DNA of 64,000 bases from Epiperipatus broadwayi (lineage: Eukaryota; Onychophora; Udeonychophora; Euonychophora; Peripatidae): contig JAQFVV010006313.1 of the NCBI GenBank assembly GCA_028023455.1, forward strand, positions 1,000,992 to 1,064,991, read 5' to 3'. This document shows positions 48,476-62,857 of this stretch, in pieces. A program made the translations under genes and the position numbers. The notes below the pieces were generated by a model that had not been told where the DNA came from, ran no database searches, and worked only from the letters and a program-made list of their open reading frames with translations. Within the stretch, counting starts at the first letter, position 1. The number at the start of each line of letters is the position of its first letter.

Positions 48476-49146
48476 TAAACCACTAAACATCACATGATCA
48501 TCATTCTTTATGATTACACAAGTTGTTTACACAGAGGTTAAATTCTCCATAAATAATTCCACTCAGTGCAAGCCAAAGTAATCAACGGATGCAAGAAGAT
48601 GTGTGCATAAAATTCCTATGTAGGACCTCTTCATCCAGTACACTTATTGATTACTCTGGCTTGCACTGATTGGCATTACTGTATGGAGAGTTTAATCTCT
48701 GTGTAAACAGATTGTGTAAGCATAAACAATGGTGTTTATGTGATGTTTAGTGGTTTAATAAAAAAATTTCCCAATAGGATTATGGCGACTGTGGTAATTA
48801 ACAAACACAAGACACCAAAGGTATGTTTGTTGAACTGCTGTTAGATCTAATTGACTATACAAGCTAATGATATTTTATTGAAAATATTATTATGTATTCA
48901 TTTTGGACTCAAAGCTTTATAATTAGCTAATAAGATAAAAGGTGGATGCTTTTGGGTTGCATTAGATCTTAAGGTCTAGATGCAGTGCTTTCAGATGCAA
49001 GATTCCTCACTGATGAAAGCCTCAAGCTAAAAACTAATCTGGGGATATTGGATGAGTGTGCACTAGAGAGATTTTATGTACAAACCCTTTTGCCTCCATT
49101 GATCACTCTGGCTTACACTACTGCATGGAGAGTTTAGCCTCTGTAT
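48476..49146. repeat. Family 1 hammerhead complex with inverted start
   Basis: A partial minus copy (48,476-48,645) faces a longer plus copy (48,646-49,146). The paired arms are 48,476-48,585 and 48,646-48,762 (for example TGCAAGCCAAAGTAATCAA / TTGATTACTCTGGCTTGCA-type). The plus part holds one unit of about 450 bp, with ATTGATTACTCTGG near 48,648 and the diverged form ATTGATCACTCTGG near 49,097, and one ribozyme. Confidence 0.8.
49005..49044 (+). ncRNA. Hammerhead ribozyme motif, family 1, decayed
   Basis: CCTCA, CTGATGA, a diverged stem II, AAAA in place of GAAA, CTAA, TC and TGGGG follow. The change in the GAAA box matches that of the 2.7-kb copy, so the two may descend from one inactive source. 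Confidence 0.55.
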
Positions 49147-49149
49147 AAA

Positions 49150-49980
49150 AATATTTGCATTTAAAATTGATTAATGCCATTAAAAATACCTTTATAAAAC
49201 AAAAATAAACTAAAAATAATAATCTAAGAGAAAATTTTATATCTTACCCAGAATTTTAATTAAAATAATTTTTAAATAGTAAAACTTATATGGTAAGATA
49301 TTCACTTATGAGAATTATCTCTTTTGTTTTAACTTTCGTCTTAGTGTAATTTTGTTTAAAATCATTATCATAATTCTAAATAAAAGTTATATTTATCATT
49401 TTATTCAAAACTTAACAAATATATTTTTGTCAAACTTTCCAGCAGTTTTAACTTTTGTTACCTCTGTGACAATTTTTAGTAAAACTTTTATATTGTTTTA
49501 ATTTGATAATCTAAATAATGAACCGTAGTTAATAATAAACAACAAATAACAAAGCTGGTAAAGCAACAAACTCAAATGAAATGTGTTAATCATTCATTTT
49601 ATAAAAAAAAATGGCATCACTATTTATAATATTAGGTTTACAAAACATATTACCAAGTACTGGTTATCTCTTTTGCTGACATATAAGTCATACATCCACT
49701 TTTTTTTCTTCTGTATATATAAATGTTAAGAACATATAAAATGAAATTTAGTAACCACATATCTTCACTAATTTAAAATTTAAAAATAAAAAACTTTTTT
49801 TTTTGAAAGTAAATATTTACAAAGATAAACAAGCAAAAATAACAACAAAAATTTATATGATGATTGCTCATTTATTGCTTAATTTAAGTTTTCTTTATTA
49901 GCATATTCTACTGATAATATTATAATGTTTTTTTTTGTTTTCACTTCTTTTTTTAGAAAAGAGCATAATTTAATGTTATA
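49150..49980. other. AT-rich DNA without recognised features
   Basis: No motif or repeat seen. Confidence 0.45.
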
Positions 49981-49984
49981 TACT

Positions 49985-50197
<213 letters not shown>

Positions 50198-50299
50198 CTA
50201 GTAATATCAGTAGCAGCAACAGCTGTGGTAATGATAGTGGTATTGTTTTGGTAGTAAAAGTAGTAATAGTAATAGTAGTAGGAGTGGTATTATTATTAA

Positions 50300-52010
50300 T
50301 TAACAATGAAAAAATCAGTTCCTTATTATCAACAACTGAGACATTGTTTTAATATGTATAAACAAAAATAAGATAATAAAATGAAGATAGGGGATAAAAT
50401 AAAAAAAAACTAGAGTTGTAAATGATAGATTTTATAGTAGAAAAAATGACAGCACCAATAATTTATTGATTATGTATATATTATTTCCTTCTATATAATG
50501 CTCTGCTTTGATTATTTAAAGATAAAATCATGCTACACTAATTTATGCTTAATGTTTTAGTTTGTTTTTTTTTATGAATATTTTTGAACTATTTTTTTTT
50601 ATCTGCTAAAACATTAATTCAAACATCAGGATTGAAAAAAAAAAAGTATTTTTTCAACTACGGTGGTAATTTTCTCAATCGCATCACATATCAAAAACTG
50701 GCTTTATAATTTTTCTGAATTAAAAATTAAAATATTTTTAATTGTCATTACTACCATTTTATTACTAATTAGAACTATAATAAAATATATATTATATCAA
50801 ATAAATAAATAAAATATTAGTTCAAATGTTGGAACTGATACTATAATAGTAATATTATAAAAATTATTTTAAAATCAGTTATAAATAAATATTCTTTTAT
50901 TACATTTTCAATACTTTTATCTTAGAAGTAATTTAGGGATTTTTTTGAAGAAAAGTTTTATCTACATATATATATTATTTATAAATTATAGTAATTTTTT
51001 GATAATATTACAAATGCATAAGTCTGTAAGATTTACAAAAAAAGTAGCCTTATGTAATATCAATTCTAACAGTGAAGTCTTATGATTAGGTCTTTTCCAA
51101 AAAAGCGTATGAAATATTCATTAATAAATTAATAATCAGAGTTTTATTTAGTCGATAAAAATGATACAAGTATCAATTCATATTTTCAATTTATGTTTCA
51201 GACACACATTTTTACAGATATGCACACACACAAACATAAATGTCAAGGTTTTTTAAATGAATATTTTGAGATGAAATATAATATTTATTAAGCTAAAGAC
51301 TTTACATTATACTTCGGTAAGATTTAAATTTAATTAGTGAATAACTTAATCTTTTTTACACAAGAGGCAATCATGCAAATGAAATTAAAATACTATTTTT
51401 TATATATTAAATTAGGTATTTTATTGAATCAATGTTATTTATATAGAACATTTTGTTTAGATTAATTGCTCTTCGAATGTTTTAATGTACTACATATAGA
51501 GATAATTCTACTAATAGCAATGAATTAATACTTAAGTATATGCAATTGTAAATTAATGCAGTATTAAAATTGAAAAAATATAATTTTATATATATAATAA
51601 AATACTGGATTCGATTTTATCTTTCAAAAAAAAAAAAATTATTCACAAACCATAAGAATCATTTATTAAAAAAAAAAAGACTTTTACAATGTCAATGGAG
51701 ACCAGTTAACAAAATCGGAGGTTAAGCTTGTATACATAGAAAAAAAAAACAATTATTTTTATATCAATAACATTAAGACATTAGTTATCGCCAGAAATTG
51801 AAGACATATAACTTCCCATTCCAGAAATCATAATTGTGGTCCATTTACATTAATCTGATCACTCGATTTTAAGTGTACGATTTGTGTAAGATAATTATAA
51901 ATGTTAGCTATTTATTTATATATTAGTAAATTAAAAATTATAGAATTACTTTCAGTACTTTGTATTATATATTAATAAAAATATGTATGCATATAAATAT
52001 TTGAAGATTA
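50300..52010. other. AT-rich DNA without recognised features
   Basis: No element or gene identified. Confidence 0.45.
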
Positions 52011-52045
52011 AATTACTTAGCTACTAATAAATAGTACAACTCTAA

Positions 52046-53835
<1,790 letters not shown>

Positions 53836-53840
53836 GAACA

Positions 53841-54062
53841 CTTCTACAATAATTCATCTGATTCTAAATACACTGTTGGTGGGGAACCTTTTCCTTATCA
53901 CCAAGAATCTAAGAAAAACGTCACATAACAGCCTAAACATCATTTAATCATACTTCAACAATAATTCATCTACTTCTAAATACACTATTGGTGGGGACTT
54001 CATCCTCATCACCAGGGCTCTAAGAAAACATCACTTAACTACAAAAAATATCATTTAACCAT
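53841..54062 (+). repeat. 112-bp tandem duplication
   Basis: Copies start at 53,841 and 53,953 and share CAATAATTCATCT, TCTAAATACACT, TTGGTGGGGA and CATCATTTAA-type words. About a fifth of positions differ. Confidence 0.8.
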
Positions 54063-54069
54063 ATGCATA

Positions 54070-56730
54070 TAATATAAACTAGGCTCTACTCATGGAAAAA
54101 CATATACTAAATAAGCAAAATCTTTTATCCCTACAAACATTATAACACAATCAGATTTCTTTCCATTCTCAAAGCTTTTCTAAATATCGAACATTATAAA
54201 AACACACTAGCAGATAAATACATACAGATAACATTCTAATCAGTTCAACTCAGTAGAATATGACAGCATCCGAAATTTATACATAAAATATTCACAAACT
54301 GACCTTTATCAAACACGTCATAATTGTGCAAAACAGACACACACTTGTGAATAAAAGTATATATAGAATTAACTCTAAATTACACACTATGCAGGCAACA
54401 TGGTAATTAAATATTGCATTAAGGTATAACTTTTAATTCAGAATAAACTTTAGGTTACTTTTAAAATTTAATAGTTATAATTATTACGAACAAACTTTCT
54501 TTCATATCTTGCAAACTATTTCTATTATACGTTAGTTGATTTAAAAAAAGAACAAAATTCTCACTTTGAGATAATAAAGTATACAAAATAAATATAAATC
54601 TCTCTAATAATATATTTAAAAAAAATATTTCTTTCTTTTACCTTCGTAAAAGAACAATAAGACCCATTTGTACACAATCAATTTTTACCAGCGTATTCCT
54701 CAATTGGATATGCTTCGGAGACGATCTTGAAGGTTAAAATAATCCAAATTATAAATAAACATAATAATAAGTAAGCTTATCTATCAATAATATACATTAA
54801 TAATGACAAGCAATAAAAAAAAAAGAAACAAACAAAAGTTATTTGTTTTGTAACGTAAAATAAAAGATCACTTGCAAAGCTCTGCTCCAGATTTATGAAA
54901 CAATATGGGACACATTCCAAATTGAATTTAAATTAAAATAAACTTCTGCAGGATAACTTAAAAAAATATATAATCATAACTTAAATATGACCTAGAATCT
55001 CCAATGTTCATAACAAAGTTTTTTGAGTTACTATATCATACATAAGCAATCAATTTCTCCTTTATTATACTGAAAATATAAGACATTCTCCGTTGTAGTT
55101 CTAAATTAAATACGCAATTATCCTTAGTATTTTTTTTGAATAGCATTTGACAATTTACAGTCTATTATATGCATGGTTTATTCTTAAATTTTGTCAATTA
55201 AGATACTATGATTCCTTAGTAATTCCACAATTAATAATACTTTGTTTTATATTCCATCTTTATCGAAGACAACAAAAATTGTCTGCATTTCTATCCTTCC
55301 ATTCGATTTAAGCAAATACTTAATTTATTTCCTTCATTTTAAAATATGTATTATTTTCAGAAATACCAGATAAATAAATACTGTTATTTCTTTATGATGA
55401 ATTTAAACATGGCATGATTTATCCAAATATGCATATCCTCAATTTTATGTTTAACCCTCACAAAAAAAACAACACGGAAAATAGTGAAGAATTAAAATAT
55501 ATTCTGTAAAATAGTTCTGCATGTGTTTTCCAGATATATTAAAAGATACATGTTGGTTAGTGATACAGCAATAACATTCATGCAATTTATTTATATTTAA
55601 AATGACAATTAAATGAAGTAATGGATAATAGACGTTATCAACATACATTTTTAAAAGAAAGCAATAGTTATGAAGAGCTTAATTAAAAAATTTTAAATCA
55701 AGGAGAGCAAAGTAGACTATGTACCTTTTTAAAATTTAGAATTGCATCTTAGTTAACTTTTCCCATAATAAATATCTTAAGATCCTTTCGAAGTTTTACT
55801 CCAAAGGCTTTTTTAAAATCAATTTGACTTCAGCAACTGGCTTTAATTTTCACAATAATGAGCCACTGTTTATTGGCTACAATTACATTACATAATAAGC
55901 AAATTTTCTACTGGAGATCTTTGTTAAATAGCTCTCTTTAGCAAAAAGTCATTTCCCTTCACAAAGTTACTCCCATGCTTCTTTTCTATCTAAGCTAATT
56001 ACATATTCAAAAAAAAAATCTTTTCTAAAAAAAAAACATCACTCTGATTAAATCAAGACAAAAAAAAATAATAAAATAAATAGCTTTTACAAACTTGAAA
56101 GAAAAATTAATATTAATTAACTATTAAACAAAAATGATTAATAATTTATTTAATTTGTAAAATAATTCATTGATTCAACTATCTATTAATCATTAGAAAG
56201 AAATATATATTTGTTAAATTATTTAAGATAATTACTGTAATTTAAATGTTTTTATTGTACATGTACTATTGTTTGCTGTTATTAAAAAAAGAAAATGAAA
56301 TGAAAATGATGCAGAGTCATATATGCACACACATGTACTGCAACCTAAATATTAAACTATCTTAACTAAATATAATTGAAATGGCTATTAATTGTTGATA
56401 AAAGGATATGCATTAAAGAATAAAGGATTTTGAAACCATTCAACCAAATATTACACTAACACAAAATAACTTTGCATTTTCCTGCCCAAATATACCAATT
56501 CCTATAATAACAACCCCTCTCTCTGGCATTAAATACTTCACTAACCACAATAATAATAATGAACACTTATAAAGTGGTCTATCAACTGCGTAAGCAACCC
56601 ATATCTAAGCTTCAAACAATTTCCAGCAAAAAAAATTTAAAATTCTAAGGCTATTTCATTTTTTTTAATATAATATAACTATTCAATGCAGATACAAAGC
56701 ATCTCAATTCCTTGTGCCCATTCAGATGGT
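54070..56730. other. AT-rich DNA without recognised features
   Basis: A small GC-richer patch lies near 54,690-54,735. The open frame 55,648-55,451 has no domain. Nothing can be named. Confidence 0.45.
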
Positions 56731-56731
56731 C

Positions 56732-56840
<109 letters not shown>

Positions 56841-56844
56841 AAAT

Positions 56845-57765
56845 GTTATATGTAAGTGTATGTAATACAAAAAAACAAACTATAACATTATTTACTGACA
56901 GATTATTTTATTCATTCTGACCTTGAACAATATAAGGAATTGTTCAAATAGACATCATATTAACTAAACAAAATGGATAATACCAACAGGGAAAGCAGGA
57001 AAAGTTATTTTGCCTAACATACACTCATTATCAGAGTTACAAAAGTAATCATAAAAACAATATATAAATTATGCCTACAATATTGTAATGATGTTTTTTT
57101 TTAATATAAATTTTATCATTACTCTTTAAAATCAATAAAAATTTATCAACAATATTTTCATTTTCAAGGAAAACTTCTTAATATAAAAATGACTGCAAAA
57201 CACATTTATTTATATTACTTACAATTTCAATTAACATTGTAGTGAGATTTAATTTTGAATAAAGTTTTTAAAAAATTAATAACTTCAGAATATTTTATTT
57301 TAAATTTAAAAATTTAGTAAATCTCATTTTAATAAAATGTTCAATTCTAAAGCTATTAGTCTATTAAAAATAATTGTTTTGTTAGATAAAATTATGGTTA
57401 AAATATGGCATTATAAGCATATGAGATTTGTATTATGTTTTATGCAGTAAATTTTTATCTTAGCAGAAAAATAAATTTTGATTTAATTTTGACTAGCAAT
57501 GGTATTTTTGAATATAAAAAGAGTGAAATAAATAAATGTTAATAATGGGAGTAGCAAATATTTTGACATAAATTAGAACAAAATTAAAAATACTTGCCAG
57601 TATATTATACTGTTGTTGGATTTTTATTTCCAAAAACCATTGATTTAAATAGTGGATTCATTCACTACACTTTAAAACATATATATTTAGAGTTAATCCA
57701 TTCCAAATTCAATTTCTAGATCAAACTAATCATCTCACACAAATATTTAAACAATTATATATATA
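56845..57765. other. AT-rich DNA without recognised features
   Basis: Nothing recognised before the TA array that hosts the LTR element. Confidence 0.45.
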
Positions 57766-57770
57766 TATAT

Positions 57771-59183
57771 TGTAATGTTTATTTATATACGTTACAAATA
57801 TATTGGCATTTGGTAAAAGCTAAAAAAGTAAATTTAGATTTTTTTTTGATTAGTATAATTTTTGTTAAAACGTGCAATGAAAGTTAAAATTGTCATTCTT
57901 ATTTTTTTTTATCTAATTGGAAAAAATAAATGATATACAGATTACTAATCCAGATAAATAAAAAGAATTCCAAAAGTATAAGCTAAAAGAAAAATATTTT
58001 AGCTAATTAAAGATGGAAGAATAATGCTAAAAAAAAAAGAGAACTTTGTAACTTAAATTTAAGAGAGAGTGTATAAGATTATTATCTTATATGCTATAAA
58101 AAGACAAAAGAGTGTGCGGAAGTTCAAAAAATGAGCGCATATAAAAAGAGATGACAACTTCAATCTGGGTCTTCTCTTAACTTCTAGTTACGCTCTGAAA
58201 GTTGGAGGTTTCCATGAGCATAACCTGTGGCAAGAAATATACTTCTACACAGTATGCCCCTTGCTGTACTAAGCTGTCACGCAAGCATGGAAATGGGACT
58301 TGTGAAGACGTTTTTGCAATAAAAGGGTCACTACAACCATGCCTTTTCTCCAGCCATAGAATGGAACAATAATGGAAGACGCGGCAGGAGAGACCAATGG
58401 AAATTCTCATGATCTGGGATCCATAAACCTACATGAACTTACGGTAAGTTAAGAGTAAATTTTCCTGATAGTGACTTAAAAGTTTGCAAACAATTATTTA
58501 TCTAAGCTTAGACTACCATCCTGATATAGACTTTTCTTTTCGTATTCAAGAGACTTTCTAATAAAGAAATTTATACAAGATCTTGGGACATTATTAAATC
58601 ACTTTAATTGCTTAATCTCACTGTTTTTGTTAATCGATTCAGTATCTGGATTGTGTGTGTGTACTTTCCTGTGTGTTAATATGTAATTTACTTATAAATA
58701 TTTTAGTTTGATAGAATAAAGAGATTTTACTTTTATCAACCTTTTCATTGTGCTATTGATAATGGTTATTATTTTTTATTATGAAATCTATTAGTAAATA
58801 AGTTTAAAAATGTAATTTACCTTTGCCAATATGTTTCGATATCCCAGGACTAATAATCATAAAAATCACTAATTCTCATTACGGTGGAATTACTGCCCCT
58901 TAAAAAAATATAATAAAAACTTATTTGTTTGTTTTACAACTTGCGGAGTGCTGGTGACATATTTAGCGGATTTTAGGAATTCTGGGCCCATATGAAATAA
59001 AATTAAAAGTTGATTTGTCAATAGCACACGTAACAATTAATAGGCTGAAGTTGATCAGGAAAAATAGCTGTGTTTTGGGGAAAAGAAATACAACTTTCTT
59101 TTTCTTTTGATACAGCTTGATCAACTCACGCTCAAATATAAATTTGAGGCGTATAGTGGCCTAGTAATAAGAAAAACGTTACA
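57771..59183 (+). repeat. 5' LTR
   Basis: The LTR is 1,413 bp, about ten bases shorter than its partner. TATAAAAAG occurs at 58,095-58,103 and again near 58,140-58,148; AATAAA (about 58,715-58,720) lies about 600 bp downstream. ACGGTAAGTTAAG near 58,441 fits a splice donor. Most differences from the 3' LTR are single missing bases. The minus-strand open frame 58,410-58,177 is probably spurious. Confidence 0.9.
58095..58151 (+). promoter_or_regulatory. Candidate TATA boxes of the LTR promoter
   Basis: Two TATAAAAAG words lie 45 bp apart in a long LTR, upstream of a GC-richer leader with CTTCTCTTAACTTC. The same pair recurs in the 3' LTR near 60,255-60,320. Which one sets the start cannot be seen. 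Confidence 0.5.
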
Positions 59184-59184
59184 A

Positions 59185-59208
59185 TGGCGACCCAACTCGG
59201 GCTTCGAT
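59185..59208 (+). other. Primer-binding-like site
   Basis: TGGCGACCCAACTCGGGC begins with TGG, the complement of a tRNA CCA end, and sits two bases past the LTR. The following TTCGA would match the T loop of a primer tRNA, though loop spacing is off by one. The tRNA is not identified. Confidence 0.5.
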
Positions 59209-59432
59209 TTAACAACTACAACCTGAGATGAGTTGTAATGATAAAGAACATTACAATGATGACTCAAAGAAACTCACAGCCGGAAAATAAATTATGATTT
59301 TTTTGAAAAAAGAAAAAAATTATATAAAAAAAAAAACTAATTAATTAAACCCTGATTATTAAAATATGAAAGAAGATATTTTTTTAATATGACTTCCAGA
59401 AAAAAAAATATATATATGTATATTTTTTATAT

Positions 59433-59705
59433 ATGTCTAAAAACACGATCGTGGCTGATGTAGACGTAAGTCACAAGTATTTGACCGGGTAGGCGGTTAC
59501 TGAAGAGGGGAATAACATAGCCCCGAGTCCTTATCCGCGGTATATCAACATAAGACCATCTTTAAATGCTCGTCAGACTATTTCTAGCAGAGATCCCAAT
59601 AAAGGGGAAGGCGGATCAAGTTGGACCAAGTTGCCACGAGCCTGTAAGACTCAGAATGATGAGCAACGCTCGTTTGTGCTTATAATTTGGGCTTCTTATC
59701 GTTAA
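59433..59705 (+). pseudogene. Internal open frame of the LTR element, one in-frame stop
   Basis: From ATG at 59,433 a frame of 91 codons runs to TAA at 59,703-59,705 with a single TAG at codon 20. It begins MSKNTIVADVDVSHKYLTG and is hydrophilic, with a basic stretch PRACKTQNDEQR. The block is much richer in GC than the flanks, as coding DNA would be. A gag remnant is possible; I recognise no domain. The stop may be a sequencing error in view of the indel pattern between the LTRs. Confidence 0.4.
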
Positions 59706-59732
59706 TATTACACTAATGCGGATAGGACACAG

Positions 59733-59864
59733 ATGAATGTTGAAATATTTTCCATTCCCGCCGTGTTAGACCTAAAAGTGGGCGTTAAAGCTGAACGTCG
59801 CTTGCGAATGAGTCTACACAATATATCAGCACGCTACTACAGAAAAAAAAAAATACGAATATGA
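59733..59864 (+). CDS. Small open frame (43 aa) in the LTR element
   Basis: ATG at 59,733 starts 43 codons ending at TGA 59,862-59,864. The peptide begins MNVEIFSIPAVLDLKVGV and ends in a basic tail, YYRKKKIRI. It follows the larger frame by about 27 bp. It could be the continuation of a broken gag-like gene. It is too short to classify. Confidence 0.3.
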   Translation: MNVEIFSIPAVLDLKVGVKAERRLRMSLHNISARYYRKKKIRI

Positions 59865-59934
59865 ATTTAAAAAACTTAAGAATAAAATTAGTGTAAACCC
59901 CTATTTTATTCTCATCTCCTGGCACTGGTGGTAT

Positions 59935-61357
59935 TGTAACGTTTATTTATATACGTTACAAATATATTGGCATTTGGTAAAAGCTAAAAAAGTAAATTTA
60001 GATTTTTTTTTGATTAGTATAATTTTTGTTAAAACGTGCAATGAAAGTTAAAATTGTCATTCTTATTTTTTTTTATCTAATTGGAAAGAATAAATGACAT
60101 ACAGATTACTAATCCAGTTTAATTAAAAGAATTCCAAAAGTATAAGCTAAAAGAAAAATATTTTAGCTAATTAAAGATGGAAGAATAATGCTAAAAAAAA
60201 GAGAACTTTGTAACTTAAATTTAAGAGAGAGTGTATAAGATTATTATCTTATATGCTGATAAAAAGACAAAAGAGTGCACAGAAGTTCAAAAAATGGAGC
60301 GCGATATAAAAAGGAGATGACAACTTCAATCTGGGTCTTCTCTTTAACTTCTAGTTACGTCTCTGAAAGTTGGAGGTTTCCACGAGCATAACCTGTGGCA
60401 AGAAATATACTTCTACACAAGTATGCCCCTTGCTGTACCAAGCTGTCACGCAAGCATGGAAACGGGACTTGTGAAGACCGCTTTTTGCAATAAAAGGGTC
60501 ACTACAACCATGCCTTTTCTCCAGCTATAGAACGGAACAATAATGGAAGACGCCAGCAGGAGAGACCAATGGAAATTCTCATGATCTGGGATCCCATAAA
60601 CCTACATGAACTTACCGGTAAGTTAAGAGTAAATTTTCCTGATAGTGACTTAAAAGTTTGCAAACAATCATTTATCTAAGCTTAGACTACCATCCTGATA
60701 TAGACTTTTCTTTCGATTCAAGAGACTTTCTAATAAAGAAATTTATACAAGATCTTGGGACATTATTAAATCACTTTAATTGCTTAACTCACGTTTTTGT
60801 TAATCGATTCAGTATCTGGATTAGTGTGTGTGACTTTCCTGTGTAGTTAATATGTAATTTAACTTATAAATATTTTAGTTTGATAGAATAAAAGAGATTT
60901 TACTTTTATCAACCTTTTATGTGCATTATTGATAATGGTTATTATTTTTTATTATTAAATCTATTAGTAAATAAGATTTAAAAATGTAATTTACCTTTCC
61001 CAATATGTTTCGATACTCCCAGGACTAATAATCATAAAAATCACTAATTCTCATTACGGTGGAATTACTGCCCCTTAAAAAAAAATATAATAAAAATCTT
61101 ATTTGTTTTGTTTTACAACTTGCGAGAGGTGCTGGCGACATATTTCAGCGGATTCTTAGGAATTCTGGCGCCCATATGAAATAAAATAAGTTGATTTTGT
61201 CAATAGCACATCGAACAATTAATAGGCTGAGTGATCAGGAAAAGCTTGTTTTGGGAAAAAAATACAACTTTCTTTTTCTTTTGATACAGCTTGATCAACT
61301 CATGCTCAATTATAAATTTGAGGCATATAGTGGCCTAGTAATACGAAAAACGTTACA
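59935..61357 (+). repeat. 3' LTR
   Basis: The copy is 1,423 bp with the same order of TATA words, CCGGTAAGTTAAG and AATAAA as the 5' LTR. The plus-strand open frame 60,658-60,846 is not conserved in frame in the 5' copy and is discounted. Confidence 0.9.
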
Positions 61358-61560
61358 ATATATATATATAATTATAAGGATTTAAACTCAGACTTTCAAA
61401 CTCCTTACAGCTATCTACTCTATCTTATGCAACCAATACACATGACAACATATATGTGAAAAAGATAAATGACCTCCAGTGTGGGAGAAAATCTGGAACA
61501 AAGAATGAGTGCTGTTTCAACATGAAATATAAATATTGGAGATTTATTTATTTCTGTATA
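61358..61560. repeat. Family 2 SINE-like repeat, inverted fragments
   Basis: A minus fragment (about 61,375-61,475, with GATTTAAACTCAGACTTTCA and AAAAGATAAATGACC) meets a plus fragment with the decayed hammerhead 61,497-61,540 (GTGCTGTTTCAACAT, GAAA, TATAAA, TATTGG). The LTR element is inserted at its left border in a TA array. Confidence 0.6.
61497..61540 (+). ncRNA. Hammerhead ribozyme motif, family 2, decayed
   Basis: Stem II, GAAA and the 3' stem are recognisable but the first core box reads AGAATGA in place of CTGATGA. Inactive by prediction. Confidence 0.45.
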
Positions 61561-61599
61561 ATACCTACATAATTAAATGCTATATATATATGGATATAT

Positions 61600-61935
61600 A
61601 ATTATTCAAAACAATACAATAATTAATATAGTAAAACAATATTTAAAAAAACAAACAAATATATACCAATTTAATAGAAGTACTTTCAACTATCTATGTA
61701 GTCGTTATCAACTAGATTCAAATTGTATTAGAAAAAACCGTTACAAATGTAAACAAAAAGTAATACGTCATACATCAATTTTCCCACAATTCATTCTATT
61801 AAATTGATATATATTTGTTGTTTTTTTTTAAATATTGTTTTACTATATTAATTATTGTATTGTTTTGAATAATTATATATATTTTATTTTAATTGGAATA
61901 CGGACATTGATTAATAATTTATATATATATATATA
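61600..61935. repeat. Inverted repeat related to Penelope-like 3' ends, then TA array
   Basis: Arms about 61,605-61,680 and 61,797-61,875 pair (ACAATACAATAATTAATATA / TATATTAATTATTGTATTGT). The spacer contains AGAAGTACTTTCAACTATCT, close to the 3' regions of other Penelope-like copies. ACGGACATTGATTAATAATT precedes the TA array (about 61,920-61,939). Confidence 0.7.
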
Positions 61936-61937
61936 TA

Positions 61938-62840
61938 TTGTGATGATCGCACATACTGCGGTCACACATATAGATATTTAACATTTAAAGAATGGTAAAT
62001 ATTGTGCTTGGGTTATAAAAAAAAGTGAGTTTAAAAAAAATTTACAAAACAAATGAAATGTTTAATTAAAAAAAGAGAGGGAATTAGAATTGAAAAGATT
62101 CTTATTTTTTGCCCTTCAAAGTTCAGATTGGAAAAAGAATAGAAATATTAAGATTAGAAATGTCAATATCAGGTGTTTAGTGTAAGATAAAAAAAATGAG
62201 AATGGAAATATAAATAAAATAGAAATTTAATAATGTAAAAAAAGCGATAGTTAGGGAGTTTAAATAAAATATAAGTAAAATTTAGAATGCAACGAAAAGA
62301 TAAAGATCTGGTCTTAAAATTACACATTTTGATGAAAATGAAATGCATGTGTGAATGTATGAATAAAGAGAGTAAGGTTTATTTCATGTCAAAATGAAAT
62401 AATTTTATTAAAGAAAGTGACTGATAAATAAATGTAAAATATTATATTATAAAATTATATCAAATTATAGGTAATTTTGTATAAGATGCTGAAAGCATGT
62501 TAAAGTAAAAAGATGTGAAATAAAATACAGCAGGAGATCAAGATAAGGAAGGGATTTGAAAAATAAAGGACATTAATTAATTAATTGGAAAACAGTATTG
62601 GTCGAGACTTCAGTGAGGACACTGCTCTGATAAGAAGCAGAGAAATATAATAGAAAGCAGACATGAAAAGTTAAATTTTGGGAACATGAAAACAAACTAT
62701 AATATAATGGAAGCTTCAAGGATGTGTGGCTAAGGGCCAGTCACGATCGCAGATCGATCCAGACTTCCGTGCTATAATGGTTCGTGTCTCGATGTAACAA
62801 CTGCCGATGTAGCACCTGCCGAAGGGTTCGTTTTTGCCTT
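61938..62840 (+). mobile_element. Repeat family B, plus copy (LTR-like)
   Basis: Starts TGTGATGATCGCACATACTG at the end of a TA array and continues purine-rich to GTGTGGCTAAGGGC (about 62,721) and CAACTGCCGATGTAGCACCT (about 62,799). It is the inverse of 46.2-47.23 kb. A TATA-like CTATAATGG lies near 62,772. Likely a long LTR or untranslated end; the right end is not defined. Confidence 0.5.
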
Positions 62841-62857
62841 GCCTTGATGCCCATAAT

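Larger units (their letters stand above)
57771..61357 (+). mobile_element. Complete short (non-autonomous) LTR retrotransposon
   Basis: Two direct repeats of about 1.4 kb flank a 751-bp internal region. Both begin TGTAAYGTTTATTTATATAC and end AAACGTTACA, with the TG...CA ends of LTRs. A primer-binding-like TGGCGACCCAACTCGGGC starts two bases after the 5' LTR. Flanks are ATATAT on both sides, so a target duplication is compatible but hidden in a TA array. No protease, reverse transcriptase or integrase fits in the internal part, so movement would need another element's proteins. I see no polypurine tract before the 3' LTR. Confidence 0.9.

Noticed and set aside
58177-58410. 77-codon minus-strand open frame in the 5' LTR
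   Set aside because: The region looks like the transcribed leader of the LTR, and the frame depends on gaps that differ between the two LTRs.
61577-61807. 76-codon plus-strand open frame as a protein gene
   Set aside because: It lies across the inverted repeat related to Penelope-like 3' ends, and I recognise no protein domain in it.
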